Shown here in pieces: positions 35,513 to 45,380 of a DNA stretch of 64,000 nt. Both the position numbers and the translations under genes were made by a program. Within the stretch, counting starts at the first letter, position 1; each line of letters opens with the position of its first letter. The notes under the pieces are model-generated. The model had not been told where the DNA came from, did no database searches, and saw only the letters and a list, made by a program, of their open reading frames with translations. The stretch comes from an uncultured Algibacter sp. Its GTDB lineage: Bacteria; Bacteroidota; Bacteroidia; Flavobacteriales; Flavobacteriaceae. Where the stretch lies: assembly GCF_947490405.1 (NCBI RefSeq), contig NZ_CANLGU010000008.1, positions 62,001 to 126,000 on the forward strand. Direction: 5' to 3'.

Positions 35513-37504
35513 TTAATATAATTCTTTAATCTTGCTTAACTTTGCTTTCCAAACGTCCAAGGCTTCTCTATGCTTTTTTATGTTGGTATGTACCTCTTTA
35601 ACTAGAGGATTGTCTTCATCAACATTAGTAAAAAACTGTAAGTTGTTTTCTAATTGATTTATCTGCCCTTTAACTTCATCAATCTTTTTGCGGATAAAAT
35701 TACGCTCATTATCTAAGTTTCTTGTATCATCAGGATTACTTAAAGTGTCAAGCTTATTTTGGTATTTAATCATTTCAGCTTCAGCTTTATCCACCTTTAA
35801 GTTAGTTAGTAAACCATCAATAGTTTTTTGAAACTTACCATCAATATAGCGCTTATCATTGGGTACACGCCCTAAGGTTTGCCATTCTGAAATTTGTGCT
35901 TTTATAATTTCAACCCCTTTTTCTTTATCCTTTGGCAGTTTTAAATCTTTAAGAGTATTTAGTAGTTCATTCTTCTTGGTATAAGCTTCAATTTGCTCTT
36001 TACTCGCAGCATTACGTTTGGAATGAATTCTATCAAAATAATAATTACAGGCTGCTTTGAATTGTTTCCATATTTTGTCACTGTCTTTTCTTGGAACATG
36101 ACCAATTTTTTTCCAATCACTTTGGATTTTCTTCATCAATGGGGTAACGGTCTCAAAATCCTCACTGTCTTTATTGTCTTCAGCTATCTTAATTAAATCT
36201 AACTTAAGCTCTAGATTCTTGTACTGGTCTTTTTTTAGGTTTTTATAAAAAGCATTCTTCTTACGGTTGAAAGATCGAACCGCTTCTTTGAATTTAGCCC
36301 AAGTGGCTTCGTTTACTTTTATAGGGACTTTACCAGCACTAAAAAATGCTTCTCTTAGTTCTTCAATAGCTTTAATTTTCTTTTGCCACGCTCCATGTGA
36401 GTTTGTGCCTTCAGTAGCAAAATTTTCAATATTAGCAATAATCTCTTCTTTCTTTTCAAGGTTCTTTTCGTAAACCTTGTCTATTTCTTTATAGTAAACT
36501 TGTCGCTTATCGTTTATAGTTTTTGTGGCTGCTTTAAAACGTTCCCAAATTTCTTCGCGATATTCTCTTGCTACCGGTCCAAGTTCTTCTTTCCACATTT
36601 TATGAAGTTCTTGAAGTTCTCTAAATGCACGCATCGCATCATCATCTTTAGCTAGGGTTTCAGCACGTTCAATAATTAATAATTTCTTTTCTAAGTTGTG
36701 TTTAAAATCTAGATCGCGTAATTCTCTATTAATATTTAGAAAATCATAGAAACGTTCAACATGGTGATGATAACTATTCCATGCGTTATTGTATTTATCT
36801 CTGGGAATAGGTCCTGTATTTCTCCAACGCTCTTGTAATTCCTTAAAATGTTTGTAAGTCGTGTTGATGTTTTCTTCAACATTAATTAAACTTTTTAACT
36901 CTTCAATAATTTCAAGCTTATCAGTTAAATTTTGTTTTAAATTTTTTTCTAAATTTTGGTAATGTTCGTTAACTTTTTTCCGATACTCTCGGTAAGCATT
37001 TTTATATCGTTTTTGGACAGGAGACGAGTAATAGAAATCTATTTCATTACCGCCGTCATTTATAAAATCTTCTTTCTTCTCATCAACTAAAGCTTGAAAC
37101 TTAGTTTTAAATTCTGCATTAATGCTATCAACATGCTGTTTTATGGCCTGTACTTTTTCATTTTTAACTAGTTTCTCCAACTCAATAGCTAAAGCTTCTA
37201 AAGACATGCTATCGTATTCTTTTACTTCAATTTTGTGGCGGTCTTTATTACCTTCATCTTCAGCATCTTCAGCATTTGATTCTTCTATTTCATTAATTAC
37301 TTCATCATGTTCTTCAACAGGTTCAGAACTCTCAACAGGCGTGTCAGTGATAGTATTATCTGGTTCAGTAGATTCATCAAGAGTTTCAGCTTCATCAGTT
37401 GATGTAGCTTCAACACTTTGATTTTCGTTTAATTCTATGGAATTCTCTTTCGAACTGTTTTTTGCAGTTTCTTCTACTTTTTGAGATTTGTTAGTATCAG
37501 ACAT
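35513..37504 (-). CDS. DUF349 repeat protein
   Basis: 663 residues, no signal peptide. The first ~120 residues are a very acidic, Ser/Thr-rich disordered tail. The remainder is helical coiled coil carrying repeated DUF349 units of ~70 residues, each with a W/F-x-x-F core (for example ELQERWRNTGPIPRDKYNNA, ELHKMWKEELGPVAREYREE, KIQSDWKKIGHVPRKDSDKI). The family is widespread in Bacteroidota; function is unknown, though a link to nucleic-acid or ribosome handling has been suggested for related proteins. Last gene of the minus-strand run; 104 bases from aroE. Confidence 0.85.
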   Translation of the reverse strand: MSDTNKSQKVEETAKNSSKENSIELNENQSVEATSTDEAETLDESTEPDNTITDTPVESSEPVEEHDEVINEIEESNAEDAEDEGNKDRHKIEVKEYDSMSLEALAIELEKLVKNEKVQAIKQHVDSINAEFKTKFQALVDEKKEDFINDGGNEIDFYYSSPVQKRYKNAYREYRKKVNEHYQNLEKNLKQNLTDKLEIIEELKSLINVEENINTTYKHFKELQERWRNTGPIPRDKYNNAWNSYHHHVERFYDFLNINRELRDLDFKHNLEKKLLIIERAETLAKDDDAMRAFRELQELHKMWKEELGPVAREYREEIWERFKAATKTINDKRQVYYKEIDKVYEKNLEKKEEIIANIENFATEGTNSHGAWQKKIKAIEELREAFFSAGKVPIKVNEATWAKFKEAVRSFNRKKNAFYKNLKKDQYKNLELKLDLIKIAEDNKDSEDFETVTPLMKKIQSDWKKIGHVPRKDSDKIWKQFKAACNYYFDRIHSKRNAASKEQIEAYTKKNELLNTLKDLKLPKDKEKGVEIIKAQISEWQTLGRVPNDKRYIDGKFQKTIDGLLTNLKVDKAEAEMIKYQNKLDTLSNPDDTRNLDNERNFIRKKIDEVKGQINQLENNLQFFTNVDEDNPLVKEVHTNIKKHREALDVWKAKLSKIKELY

Positions 37505-37608
37505 TTTTAAAAATGTTAAGGTTCGTCAAAATTACTTTCGACATTAAAGATACTAACAAGTAAAGTAATTACAAAGTACTATAAGGTTTTAATTGCCTTG
37601 AAAAAGTT

Positions 37609-38349
37609 TTATTTAATATTCCAGATGGACCATGCTTTTTCTGCTTGAAACTCAAGCATTCCTAACCCGTTTATTATTCTAGCTTGATTTTCCTTTCCGT
37701 GTTTTAAGAATTTTGTTTCTTCTGGGTTATATATTAAGTCGAAAAGAATATGCTTTTTACTAATACCTTCATAAGGGATGTTAGGGCAATCTTCAATATC
37801 AGGAAAAGTACCAAGAGGTGTGCAGTTGATAATGATTTGATGGTTTTTTATATCATCTTCAGTTAGTGTATCGTATGAAAATCCAATACCTACAGATAGT
37901 TTTCTTGAAACATACTTATATGTAATCCCCATCTCATCTAAAGTATAAGCTATGGCTTTACTTGCTCCTCCTGTACCTAGAATTAAAGCGTTTTTGTGAT
38001 GCGATTTAATTAGAGGTTTTAATGTTTTTTTAAAACCATAACAATCTGTATTATAGCCAACTAATTTTCCTTTTTTTGTGATTTTAATCGTGTTAACGGC
38101 ACCAATAGCTTTGGCTTTTTTATTAATTTTATCCAGATAAGGAATAACTTTTTCTTTATATGGAATGGTTACGTTTAATCCTTTTAAGCCTTTAGTATTT
38201 TTTATTATTGTAGGGAATAATTCTATATTTTCAATATCAAAATTATCGTAGGTTGTGTGGTTTATATTTTCAGTTTCAAACTTTTCTTTAAAATAAGCTC
38301 TTGAAAATGAATAAGATATGTTTTTACCTAGAAGACCTAGTTTATTCAT
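37609..38349 (-). CDS. aroE: Shikimate dehydrogenase
   Basis: 246 residues from ATG 38349 (MNKLGLLGKNISYSFSRAYF), rather than the ATG at 38379, because it overlaps the upstream stop as ATGA and matches family length. AroE reduces 3-dehydroshikimate with NADPH in aromatic amino-acid synthesis. Motifs: SYSFS (substrate hydroxyls), NVTIPYKE with the catalytic Lys, AVNTI, the nucleotide-binding GTGGASKA and NCTPLGTFPD, with NGLGMLEFQAEKAWSIW at the end. It belongs to the DUF368 operon through translational coupling. Confidence 0.93.
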   Translation of the reverse strand: MNKLGLLGKNISYSFSRAYFKEKFETENINHTTYDNFDIENIELFPTIIKNTKGLKGLNVTIPYKEKVIPYLDKINKKAKAIGAVNTIKITKKGKLVGYNTDCYGFKKTLKPLIKSHHKNALILGTGGASKAIAYTLDEMGITYKYVSRKLSVGIGFSYDTLTEDDIKNHQIIINCTPLGTFPDIEDCPNIPYEGISKKHILFDLIYNPEETKFLKHGKENQARIINGLGMLEFQAEKAWSIWNIK

Positions 38350-39362
38350 GTAATTTTTCTTGTTTTTTGTCCGTACCATTCTAGTGCCAAAACTATCAAA
38401 ATTCCTAATAAAATAAAACCAATTGCATAATAGGTTTCAGTATTTAAATCAGGTTTATAACGTTGATAATTTTCTATAATTTTTTTCCCTGTTGAATCAA
38501 GAAGATAGCTTCCATCTTCATTTATTTTATAAATTGTTTTTTTCCAAGGCCATACAACTCCTAAAGATCCTATTATAAATCCAATAATTGCAGATAGAGT
38601 AATACTTTTATAATGCTTTAAAATATAACTTAGAACATGAGAAAATGTTACTAAACCCGTAAGAGACCCTAATGTAAATACTACAAGAACTTTTAACATT
38701 CTTATGCGTTCAATATTTTCTATAAAGCCAAAATCTCCGCTAAAAACATCTGAAACAGTATCGTACAATGCATTAACAGAATCAACTAATAACAACACAT
38801 AATTTCCGAGCAGAATAAGAATAAATGATCCTGAAAAACCTGGAAGCGTCATCCCAGAAACGCTAATAATTCCACAGAAAAACACAAACCAAAGGTTATC
38901 GTTTTCTTTTGCAGGGTTTAAAAAGCTAATACTAATACCTAAGATTATTCCCAGAGCAAGGGATGTATAAGTTTTATAATTCCAATCTTTAAAATCTTTA
39001 TTTATGTAATAAATGGACCCAATAATCATCCCAAAGAACACACTCCAAACATAAAGTTCGTAATGTTGAATTAGGTAGTCTAAAATCTTTGAAACACTAA
39101 AATAGCTCACTATCATCCCAAAGAAGAGTAAGCCTAGAAATTTACCATTTATATACCTGTAAAAACTTTTGAATCTCCCATTAAAAAGGAGTTTGAAAGC
39201 TGTTCTGTTAACTTTTTTTAGTGAATAGATAAACTCTTCGTAAAAGCCAGCAACAAATGCTACAACACCGCCAGATACCCCCGGTACTTTATTAGCAGCA
39301 CCCATTCCTAATCCTTTTAAGATTAGAAATAACTTATCTGTAAGTGTTCTGGTGCTTTCCAT
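38346..39362 (-). CDS. DUF368 membrane protein (PopT-type undecaprenyl phosphate translocase), copy 2
   Basis: 338 residues with about eight hydrophobic segments. DUF368 motifs are clear: LKGLGMGAANKVPGVSGGVV at the start, FSGSFILILLGNY in the middle (near 170-190) and the paired TLSAIIGFIIGSLGVVWPWK. DUF368 proteins (PopT) recycle undecaprenyl phosphate across the inner membrane for cell-wall and LPS precursor export. It follows the other DUF368 gene by 2 bases and overlaps aroE by 4 (ATGA). The two copies share motifs but differ clearly in sequence. This copy has VPGVSGGVVAF and lacks the Ser-Gly-Gly-Thr of the other. Confidence 0.85.
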   Translation of the reverse strand: MESTRTLTDKLFLILKGLGMGAANKVPGVSGGVVAFVAGFYEEFIYSLKKVNRTAFKLLFNGRFKSFYRYINGKFLGLLFFGMIVSYFSVSKILDYLIQHYELYVWSVFFGMIIGSIYYINKDFKDWNYKTYTSLALGIILGISISFLNPAKENDNLWFVFFCGIISVSGMTLPGFSGSFILILLGNYVLLLVDSVNALYDTVSDVFSGDFGFIENIERIRMLKVLVVFTLGSLTGLVTFSHVLSYILKHYKSITLSAIIGFIIGSLGVVWPWKKTIYKINEDGSYLLDSTGKKIIENYQRYKPDLNTETYYAIGFILLGILIVLALEWYGQKTRKIT

Positions 39363-39364
39363 TA

Positions 39365-40282
39365 CTATTTTTTAGAGCCAAGTCTTTCAAGAATAAAAAT
39401 AGTTAAAAAGCCTAAAACCATAAGAATGGTTGCTAATAGAATGTGATTATCACCGTTAAAAGAAAAAGGCGATATGCTTTCTTGTAACAAAGGCGTTTTT
39501 ATACCTTTTGAATTTGTATGCCATGACAATGTGTTTTTCCAAGGCCAAACCTTATTTAAAGACCCAAAAATAAACCCTGTTAATAAGGCCAATGTGACAT
39601 TATGATAGTGTTTAAAAAGCCATTTTAAAACATGGCTAAAACTAAGTAAGCCTATTATGGCTCCTGTACCAAAAATGATGATTTTTTTTATGTCTATATC
39701 GTGAATGGCATCACTGAGCGTTTTATAAGCTCCTAAAATGATGAGAATAAATGACCCAGAAATACCTGGTAAAATCATTGCGCAAATAGCTATAGCACCA
39801 GCTATAAAAAGAAACCATGGACTATCGTTAGTTCCTAAAGATGGCAGTTTACTTATATAAAATGCAATACCTGTACCTATGATTAGGGCTATAATATTAA
39901 CAAGGTTCCAATTTGTAATTTGTTTACCAACAAAATAAATACTGGCTACAATAAGACCGAAAAAGAAAGACCAAATCAAAACAGGATGATGTTCCAATAA
40001 ATACTTTGCAAGTCGCATAAAGGATACAAAGCTGATAATTATACCAGTTAATAAGGCTAATAAGAAGTTGCCATTTGCTTGTTGCCAAAAAGCTTTGAAA
40101 CCTTTACTAAACAAGGTCTTGAAAAGCGAACCATTTATATTACTTATAGTCGTAATCAATTCTTCATAAATACCTGAAATGAAAGCGATAGTTCCTCCTG
40201 AAACACCAGGTACAGCATCTGCTGCTCCCATAGCTAATCCTTTGAGTGAAATAATTAAGTAATCTTTAAGACTTCTTTGCAT
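39365..40282 (-). CDS. DUF368 membrane protein (PopT-type), copy 1
   Basis: 305 residues, multi-pass inner-membrane protein. Motifs: LKGLAMGAADAVPGVSGGTI near the start, ILPGISGSFILIILGAYK and LALLTGFIFGSLNKVWPWKN, the duplicated halves of the DUF368 family. Expected role as for the neighbouring copy: returning undecaprenyl phosphate to the cytoplasmic face. It carries the canonical GVSGGT sequence. 75 bases after the TPR gene. Confidence 0.87.
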   Translation of the reverse strand: MQRSLKDYLIISLKGLAMGAADAVPGVSGGTIAFISGIYEELITTISNINGSLFKTLFSKGFKAFWQQANGNFLLALLTGIIISFVSFMRLAKYLLEHHPVLIWSFFFGLIVASIYFVGKQITNWNLVNIIALIIGTGIAFYISKLPSLGTNDSPWFLFIAGAIAICAMILPGISGSFILIILGAYKTLSDAIHDIDIKKIIIFGTGAIIGLLSFSHVLKWLFKHYHNVTLALLTGFIFGSLNKVWPWKNTLSWHTNSKGIKTPLLQESISPFSFNGDNHILLATILMVLGFLTIFILERLGSKK

Positions 40283-40357
40283 AGTGATAGATTATAGAAA
40301 TCTCAAAGGTATTCATTTGACCACTAAAAAAAAATTAATACAAAAAAGAAGAAATAA

Positions 40358-41755
40358 TTACTTGTATATTTGTTTAAGTATATTTTTTACTAATAATTCT
40401 TCAGAAATTTTTGGAAAGAGTTCATCAATAATAAACGCATAGTCCTCATCTAATTTAAAACCGTTCTTAAGGTGAAATGTTGCTTTTGCATATTCCTTTA
40501 AAGTAAAAAATAAGCCTGCTAAACGATATTCTAATTCTGCATTTTCAGGATAAAACTCTAAAGCTTGTTGGAAATTGAAAATGGCAGCTTCTAATTCGCC
40601 TAATTTAATAAGTAAATCGCCTCTAGATAGCCAAGTGTTTAACTCATAATTACCTAACTCTAGAGCCTTTTTATAGCCACGCTCAGCTTCTTCATAAAAC
40701 TTTAACCTTTGGTTTATTTGTGCATAAAGTTTCCAATAAACAACATTTTCAGAATCAATGTTTATAGCTTTATTTATAAAAAATAAAGCTTTTTGACTGT
40801 CTCCTTTTTTGTTATAAAACTTCGTTATTGCAATCCAGCCTTTATCCAGTAATGGGTCTTCATGAACTGTTCTATCGTAATATTGAAGCGCTAAATCTTT
40901 GTTATCTAATTTTTCATGACAACTTCCTATTCGTAATAATGCAAAAGATGTTGGTTCGTCTAGTTTTAAAGTGATTGTATAGTTTTCTATGGCATCTTCG
41001 TAACGTTTAAGCTGTTCTAAAACCTTACCGCGCTCTAAGTAAGCACCAACAAATGTATCATCTGATATTATGGCAAAATCGAAAGATGTTAATGCTTTTT
41101 TGTAATCTTTTAAAGTAAAATATTGTTTCCCTAATTGATGCCATGCAACTTCGCAATAGGGGTTTTTGTCTAAGAATATATTTAGATATGAAATGGCATC
41201 TTCATTTTGATTTAAAAACTCAAAGCAATAAATGACATTGTATAGCGCTGAATAATCGTTCATATCAGCTTCAAGGCATTTCATAAAATACGTTTTAGCA
41301 TCTTCATATTTATCAAGAAACAAATATTCCATCCCAATTAAAGAATATAAATCCACCACATCATTTGTTAATTCTAATGCTTGCTTTAGAACTTCTATGG
41401 CTTGCTCATGATTGTCTTTTTTTGAAAACACATTAGCTTTTTGAATGTATATTTCTTCATTAGTAGGGTCAATGTTGTGTAATTCGTTTAGAAGCGAATC
41501 TGCCTCAGGAAGTTTGTCTTCAAACACGTAAAGCTCTACTTTAAAGAGTCTTAAGTTAATTGAAGTGGGGTGTTGATCAAGGCCTAGTTTGATAGCTTTT
41601 TTTGCTAGGGCTATTTTACCTTGGTTTAGGTAATGGTGAATGATGTTTTCAAATTCTTCAGAATCAAAGAACAAAACATGATTTGTTTTTAACATTGATT
41701 CAAACTTGGTAAGTGGCAAATAGTTGTTGTCGTTATGACTAAACTCCATAAGCAA
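40358..41755 (-). CDS. Tetratricopeptide repeat protein
   Basis: 465 residues, no signal peptide; an ATG at 41749 (two codons in) is an equally likely start. About 11 TPR units of 34 residues fill the protein from residue ~60 (e.g. YSLIGMEYLFLDKYEDAKTY, WHQLGKQYFTLKDYKKALTS, WLSRGDLLIKLGELEAAIFN). It has no other domain, so it is a protein-interaction scaffold, probably cytoplasmic. It lies between the class III aminotransferase and the DUF368 genes; the gap to the aminotransferase is 151 bases, so it may have its own promoter. Confidence 0.85.
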   Translation of the reverse strand: MLMEFSHNDNNYLPLTKFESMLKTNHVLFFDSEEFENIIHHYLNQGKIALAKKAIKLGLDQHPTSINLRLFKVELYVFEDKLPEADSLLNELHNIDPTNEEIYIQKANVFSKKDNHEQAIEVLKQALELTNDVVDLYSLIGMEYLFLDKYEDAKTYFMKCLEADMNDYSALYNVIYCFEFLNQNEDAISYLNIFLDKNPYCEVAWHQLGKQYFTLKDYKKALTSFDFAIISDDTFVGAYLERGKVLEQLKRYEDAIENYTITLKLDEPTSFALLRIGSCHEKLDNKDLALQYYDRTVHEDPLLDKGWIAITKFYNKKGDSQKALFFINKAINIDSENVVYWKLYAQINQRLKFYEEAERGYKKALELGNYELNTWLSRGDLLIKLGELEAAIFNFQQALEFYPENAELEYRLAGLFFTLKEYAKATFHLKNGFKLDEDYAFIIDELFPKISEELLVKNILKQIYK

Positions 41756-41906
41756 ATTTGTCGGTTTCTTCTTGAATAAATTTAAGCTTCTAATTGCTTG
41801 TGTTTTGAAGATTAAACAAATGTTTTTAACAAAGTAATCAACACCTAAAGTGCTTTTGGAGAGAATTAACTTGTTTTAATTTGATTATCAGTAATTTGAA
41901 TATGTT

Positions 41907-43091
41907 TTAGTGGTGCTGTATTTCATCTAAAACTTTTAATATTATGGCACAACCTTGGATAATTTCCGTTTTTGATATGGTTAGAGGTGGAGTAATTCTA
42001 ACTGCTTTTGGTTCAAAAAGTAGCCAAAAAAGAATTAAACCTTTGTCTTGGCATTGAAGAACTAATGAATTTGTAATTTCTAGCGATTCCATTATTAGAG
42101 CCAACATTAAACCTTTACCTCTTATCTCTTTTATTAATGGATGTACTAAGTGCTGCCTAAAAATCTGTTCTTTTTCAAGAGTATCTTTTATTAAATCACT
42201 TTCTGTAATTTCTTTTAATGTTGCAAGGGCAGAGGCAGCAATAACTGGGTGCCCTCCAAAAGTTGTAATATGGCCAAGTTTTGGGTTATCTTGTAATAGA
42301 TTCATTAATGTGCTAGATGCAGTAAATGCCCCAATAGGCATGCCACCTCCTAAACCTTTCCCAGTAACCAGTATATCTGGAGTACAATTATAATTTTCAA
42401 AACCAAAAAGTTTCCCCGTTCTCCCAATACCGGGTTGAATCTCATCTAAAATCAGAAGTGCTCCAACTTCAGAGCACTTTTTTTTAACCTTTTTTAAGTA
42501 ATTGTTTAGAGGCTCTATAAATCCAGCACCACCTTGAATAGTTTCTAGAATAACACAGGCAGTTTTGTGGGTTATTAATTTTATTTGATCTTCATTATTG
42601 AAGTCAATAAATTTTACATCAGGAAGTAAAGGTCTAAATGCTTGTTTTCGTTCTTCATAACCCATAACACTCATAGCTCCCATGGTATTACCATGATATG
42701 CATTATTTGCAGCAATAATTTCGCTTCTCCCTGTAGCTCGTTTTGCTAGTTTCAGTGCGCCTTCAATAGCTTCAGTTCCAGAATTTGTTAAGTATGTTTT
42801 TTCTAGTGGTTTAGGTAAGTATTTAGCTAAAAGCTTTGTGAGTTCCACTGCAGGTTTTTGGATATATTCCCCATACACCATAACGTGCATGTATTTGTCT
42901 AATTGTATTTTTATGGCATCTATAACTTTTGGATGGTTGTGGCCTAATGGACAAGCAGAAACTCCAGCTACAAAATCAAGATATTCCTTATTGTTATTAT
43001 CATAAATAAAAGAACCTTTAGCACGAGAGATTTCCATTGCTAAAGGATGAGGTGTTGTTTGAGCTTGATATTTGAAGAAGTTTACCTTCAT
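41907..43091 (-). CDS. PLP-dependent class III aminotransferase
   Basis: 394 residues. It has the acetylornithine/ornithine-aminotransferase-type fold: a SGTEAIE phosphate-binding loop (104-110), a cofactor-contacting LILDEIQPGIGRTG (Asp216) and the PLP lysine in VTGKGLGGGMPIGAF (Lys245). FGGHPVIAASALATL is the other strand motif. The exact amino donor is not clear; such proteins are usually annotated as aspartate aminotransferase family. It starts 6 bases after the OstA-like stop, indicating co-transcription, so a role tied to cell-envelope sugars or amino acids is possible but not shown. Confidence 0.85.
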   Translation of the reverse strand: MKVNFFKYQAQTTPHPLAMEISRAKGSFIYDNNNKEYLDFVAGVSACPLGHNHPKVIDAIKIQLDKYMHVMVYGEYIQKPAVELTKLLAKYLPKPLEKTYLTNSGTEAIEGALKLAKRATGRSEIIAANNAYHGNTMGAMSVMGYEERKQAFRPLLPDVKFIDFNNEDQIKLITHKTACVILETIQGGAGFIEPLNNYLKKVKKKCSEVGALLILDEIQPGIGRTGKLFGFENYNCTPDILVTGKGLGGGMPIGAFTASSTLMNLLQDNPKLGHITTFGGHPVIAASALATLKEITESDLIKDTLEKEQIFRQHLVHPLIKEIRGKGLMLALIMESLEITNSLVLQCQDKGLILFWLLFEPKAVRITPPLTISKTEIIQGCAIILKVLDEIQHH

Positions 43092-43097
43092 AAATTA

Positions 43098-45317
43098 TCA
43101 ATTGTTTTTTGGAGACTTATCGACAGTTAGTTTTTTTTGATCGTGTTTACTTATTATTTTGTCTTCTAATTTTTTTGTTTGATTCAGAGATTTTGATTGT
43201 TTTATTTCTGTTAATTCAGCTTGCCATAAATAAAAACTATCATCTGTTTGAATATTGCTAATAATACATCTTAGATTATTTCCATCATTTTCCTTATCTG
43301 ATATTATTTGGTACTGTTCCCAACTATCTGATAAATTGATATTAAGTGTTTTATATGATGTGTAATCTATTCCTGCTTCTTGAAATCTAATTCTAATTTC
43401 CCCAGAGCCTTTAAGCCAAATATTAAATTTAAAATTACCCTGTTTATAGTTAACTGCTTGTGCAATATGGCCATCTTTTTGCCCAGTACCAATTACTTTA
43501 ATAGCATTATTTTTGCCATTTGGAGCTTTTTCTTTATTACTCAATACTTTTACATCATGTTTATACCATTTTGGGTTATCAAATTTATTTGGATAGAGTA
43601 AAAGATTGTTCTTTTCAGGAATTTTAAATTTATATACCTTTTTTGATGCACTTAGCCTTTCTTTTAAATCAGCATCGAAAAACTGTTCCTGAGGGACATA
43701 GTCTTCCAAACCTTTTATGATAGGAAGTTTTAATGGTGGGTCGTCTCTAAATAAATCTTCTACACTTGTTGGACGTTCGTCTTCTCGCCAATCAAAACCT
43801 TTGAGAACACGTTCCTTATCAGGGAATTGAGATTCAGGATACATATCACCATCTACTTGATTGAACCTAGTATATTCATCAATATCACCATCCTCAAACA
43901 GAATAGATATACTTCCTGATTTTGATTTATCTATACCAATAAGTTCTTGTTTATCATTTCTAGCATAAAAAATAGACTGTGCATTTTTTGTAACATCTAC
44001 TTGTTGTAATTCATTTTTATCATTAAAAAGTCCCACTAAACGTTTACCTGAAATTTGATTGTAACCATTTTCACTAATTGTATCCTTACTAATGATAAAT
44101 GCATTCTCAAAAACTAGTAAAGAGTCTATTTTCTGAGTTTCATTGTCAGAGAGTAAATGGATAGTGTCACCAGTCATTTGACTATCAAGATTCCATAAAA
44201 TGGGTTTGCGCTTTACAGAAAATTTATCATTTGAGGTTAAACTAGGAATGTTTAAAAGTTTGGTAACCCCGGTTTTTTGGTCGGAGTGAATAGAATCAGA
44301 CTTACCACTTAAATCTGTTTTAAAAATTTTCGCGTTATAATAGGCTCTAATAATACGATTTTCTGGTTTCCCCGTAACCATGATTTTATCTGCATGTATA
44401 TAAACAGAATCTTGTTCTTGCAGAGTAATAGCTAATGCACGCTTAGTTATAAATAAGGAATCTTTGTCTTTAAAAACTTCAGCATAATGGCCTTTTACGA
44501 TACTTTCATTTATAGTATCAGTAACTTTTATATTGTTTGTAGCAGAGGCAAAACTTGTGTTGTTATCAAAATACAAACTATCGCCTTCTATAATTCTATT
44601 ATCATAATCAATTCTTGCCTTTTTTAAAGCATAACCTGTTTTGTTTTCAGTGTCATAGAAACCTTTTTCACAGTAAGTTTTACTATCTGGGGTTGTTATT
44701 GTTGAAGGACCAAATAAGTAAGCATGTTTTTTTTCATCATAAAAATCGAAGTAATTAGATTCAATTAAAGTGCTATCATTTTTAAGAATAACGTTTTCAA
44801 CAAATTGATATTTTTTGGCATCCATGTAATAACGCCCAATTTTGCTAGTTATAGTTCCAGACGAATCTATTATTACAGTTCCATCGTTTTTATAAAAAGC
44901 TTGTTGCCTAAGCTTGTCAAAATACAGCGTGTCTGAGGATATTTTTGAGTCTGGGTTTTCTAAAACCACATTACCACTAGCAAAAGCAAATTCAGTAATG
45001 CCACTATATTCAATATAATCTGATGTCATATTAATAGTATCACCTTGTTTAAGGATTACATTTCCGTAAGCTTCAATAAAGTTTTCTTTACTGTAATGAA
45101 TCGCTTTATCACACCAAAGGTTACTGCCTCCATGTTCTATATGAACTTGTTCTGCATCATCTCGAGTTAAAATTTTTGCTCCAGGATAATTGTCCTCGTC
45201 AATGGTTAATTTACCTGCGTATTCAATTTGAATTTTCTTTTTTGACTGAGCGTGTATATTAATTGTATGTGCTAAACCAATTAATAGAATAAAAAGTAAA
45301 GTTTGTAGTTTGTTCAA
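43098..45317 (-). CDS. OstA-like (LptA/LptD N-domain) LPS-transport protein with extra C-terminal domain
   Basis: 739 residues from TTG 45317, which yields a compact signal peptide (TLLFILLIGLAHTINIHAQ); the longer ATG frame from 45374 prepends 19 residues. Residues about 30-430 are OstA beta-jellyroll strands with LPS-transport-type repeats (EAYGNVILKQGDTINMTSDY, FAFASGNVVLENPDSKISSD, VVLTDTI-like). A Bacteroidota-specific end, DDPPLKLPIIKGLEDYVPQ, follows near residue 570. The final ~140 residues (NPKWYKHDVKVLSNKEKAPN, then FKFNIWLKGSGEIRIRF, YLWQAELTEI) look like a galactose-binding/CBM-type jelly roll not typical of the family. Periplasmic; carries LPS to the outer membrane. Heads the operon. 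Confidence 0.78.
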   Translation of the reverse strand: MNKLQTLLFILLIGLAHTINIHAQSKKKIQIEYAGKLTIDEDNYPGAKILTRDDAEQVHIEHGGSNLWCDKAIHYSKENFIEAYGNVILKQGDTINMTSDYIEYSGITEFAFASGNVVLENPDSKISSDTLYFDKLRQQAFYKNDGTVIIDSSGTITSKIGRYYMDAKKYQFVENVILKNDSTLIESNYFDFYDEKKHAYLFGPSTITTPDSKTYCEKGFYDTENKTGYALKKARIDYDNRIIEGDSLYFDNNTSFASATNNIKVTDTINESIVKGHYAEVFKDKDSLFITKRALAITLQEQDSVYIHADKIMVTGKPENRIIRAYYNAKIFKTDLSGKSDSIHSDQKTGVTKLLNIPSLTSNDKFSVKRKPILWNLDSQMTGDTIHLLSDNETQKIDSLLVFENAFIISKDTISENGYNQISGKRLVGLFNDKNELQQVDVTKNAQSIFYARNDKQELIGIDKSKSGSISILFEDGDIDEYTRFNQVDGDMYPESQFPDKERVLKGFDWREDERPTSVEDLFRDDPPLKLPIIKGLEDYVPQEQFFDADLKERLSASKKVYKFKIPEKNNLLLYPNKFDNPKWYKHDVKVLSNKEKAPNGKNNAIKVIGTGQKDGHIAQAVNYKQGNFKFNIWLKGSGEIRIRFQEAGIDYTSYKTLNINLSDSWEQYQIISDKENDGNNLRCIISNIQTDDSFYLWQAELTEIKQSKSLNQTKKLEDKIISKHDQKKLTVDKSPKNN

Positions 45318-45380
45318 AATGAGAAAATATTTGTCGCAAAAATAACGATAATTATAATGTATAATTGTTAACAAACAAAA

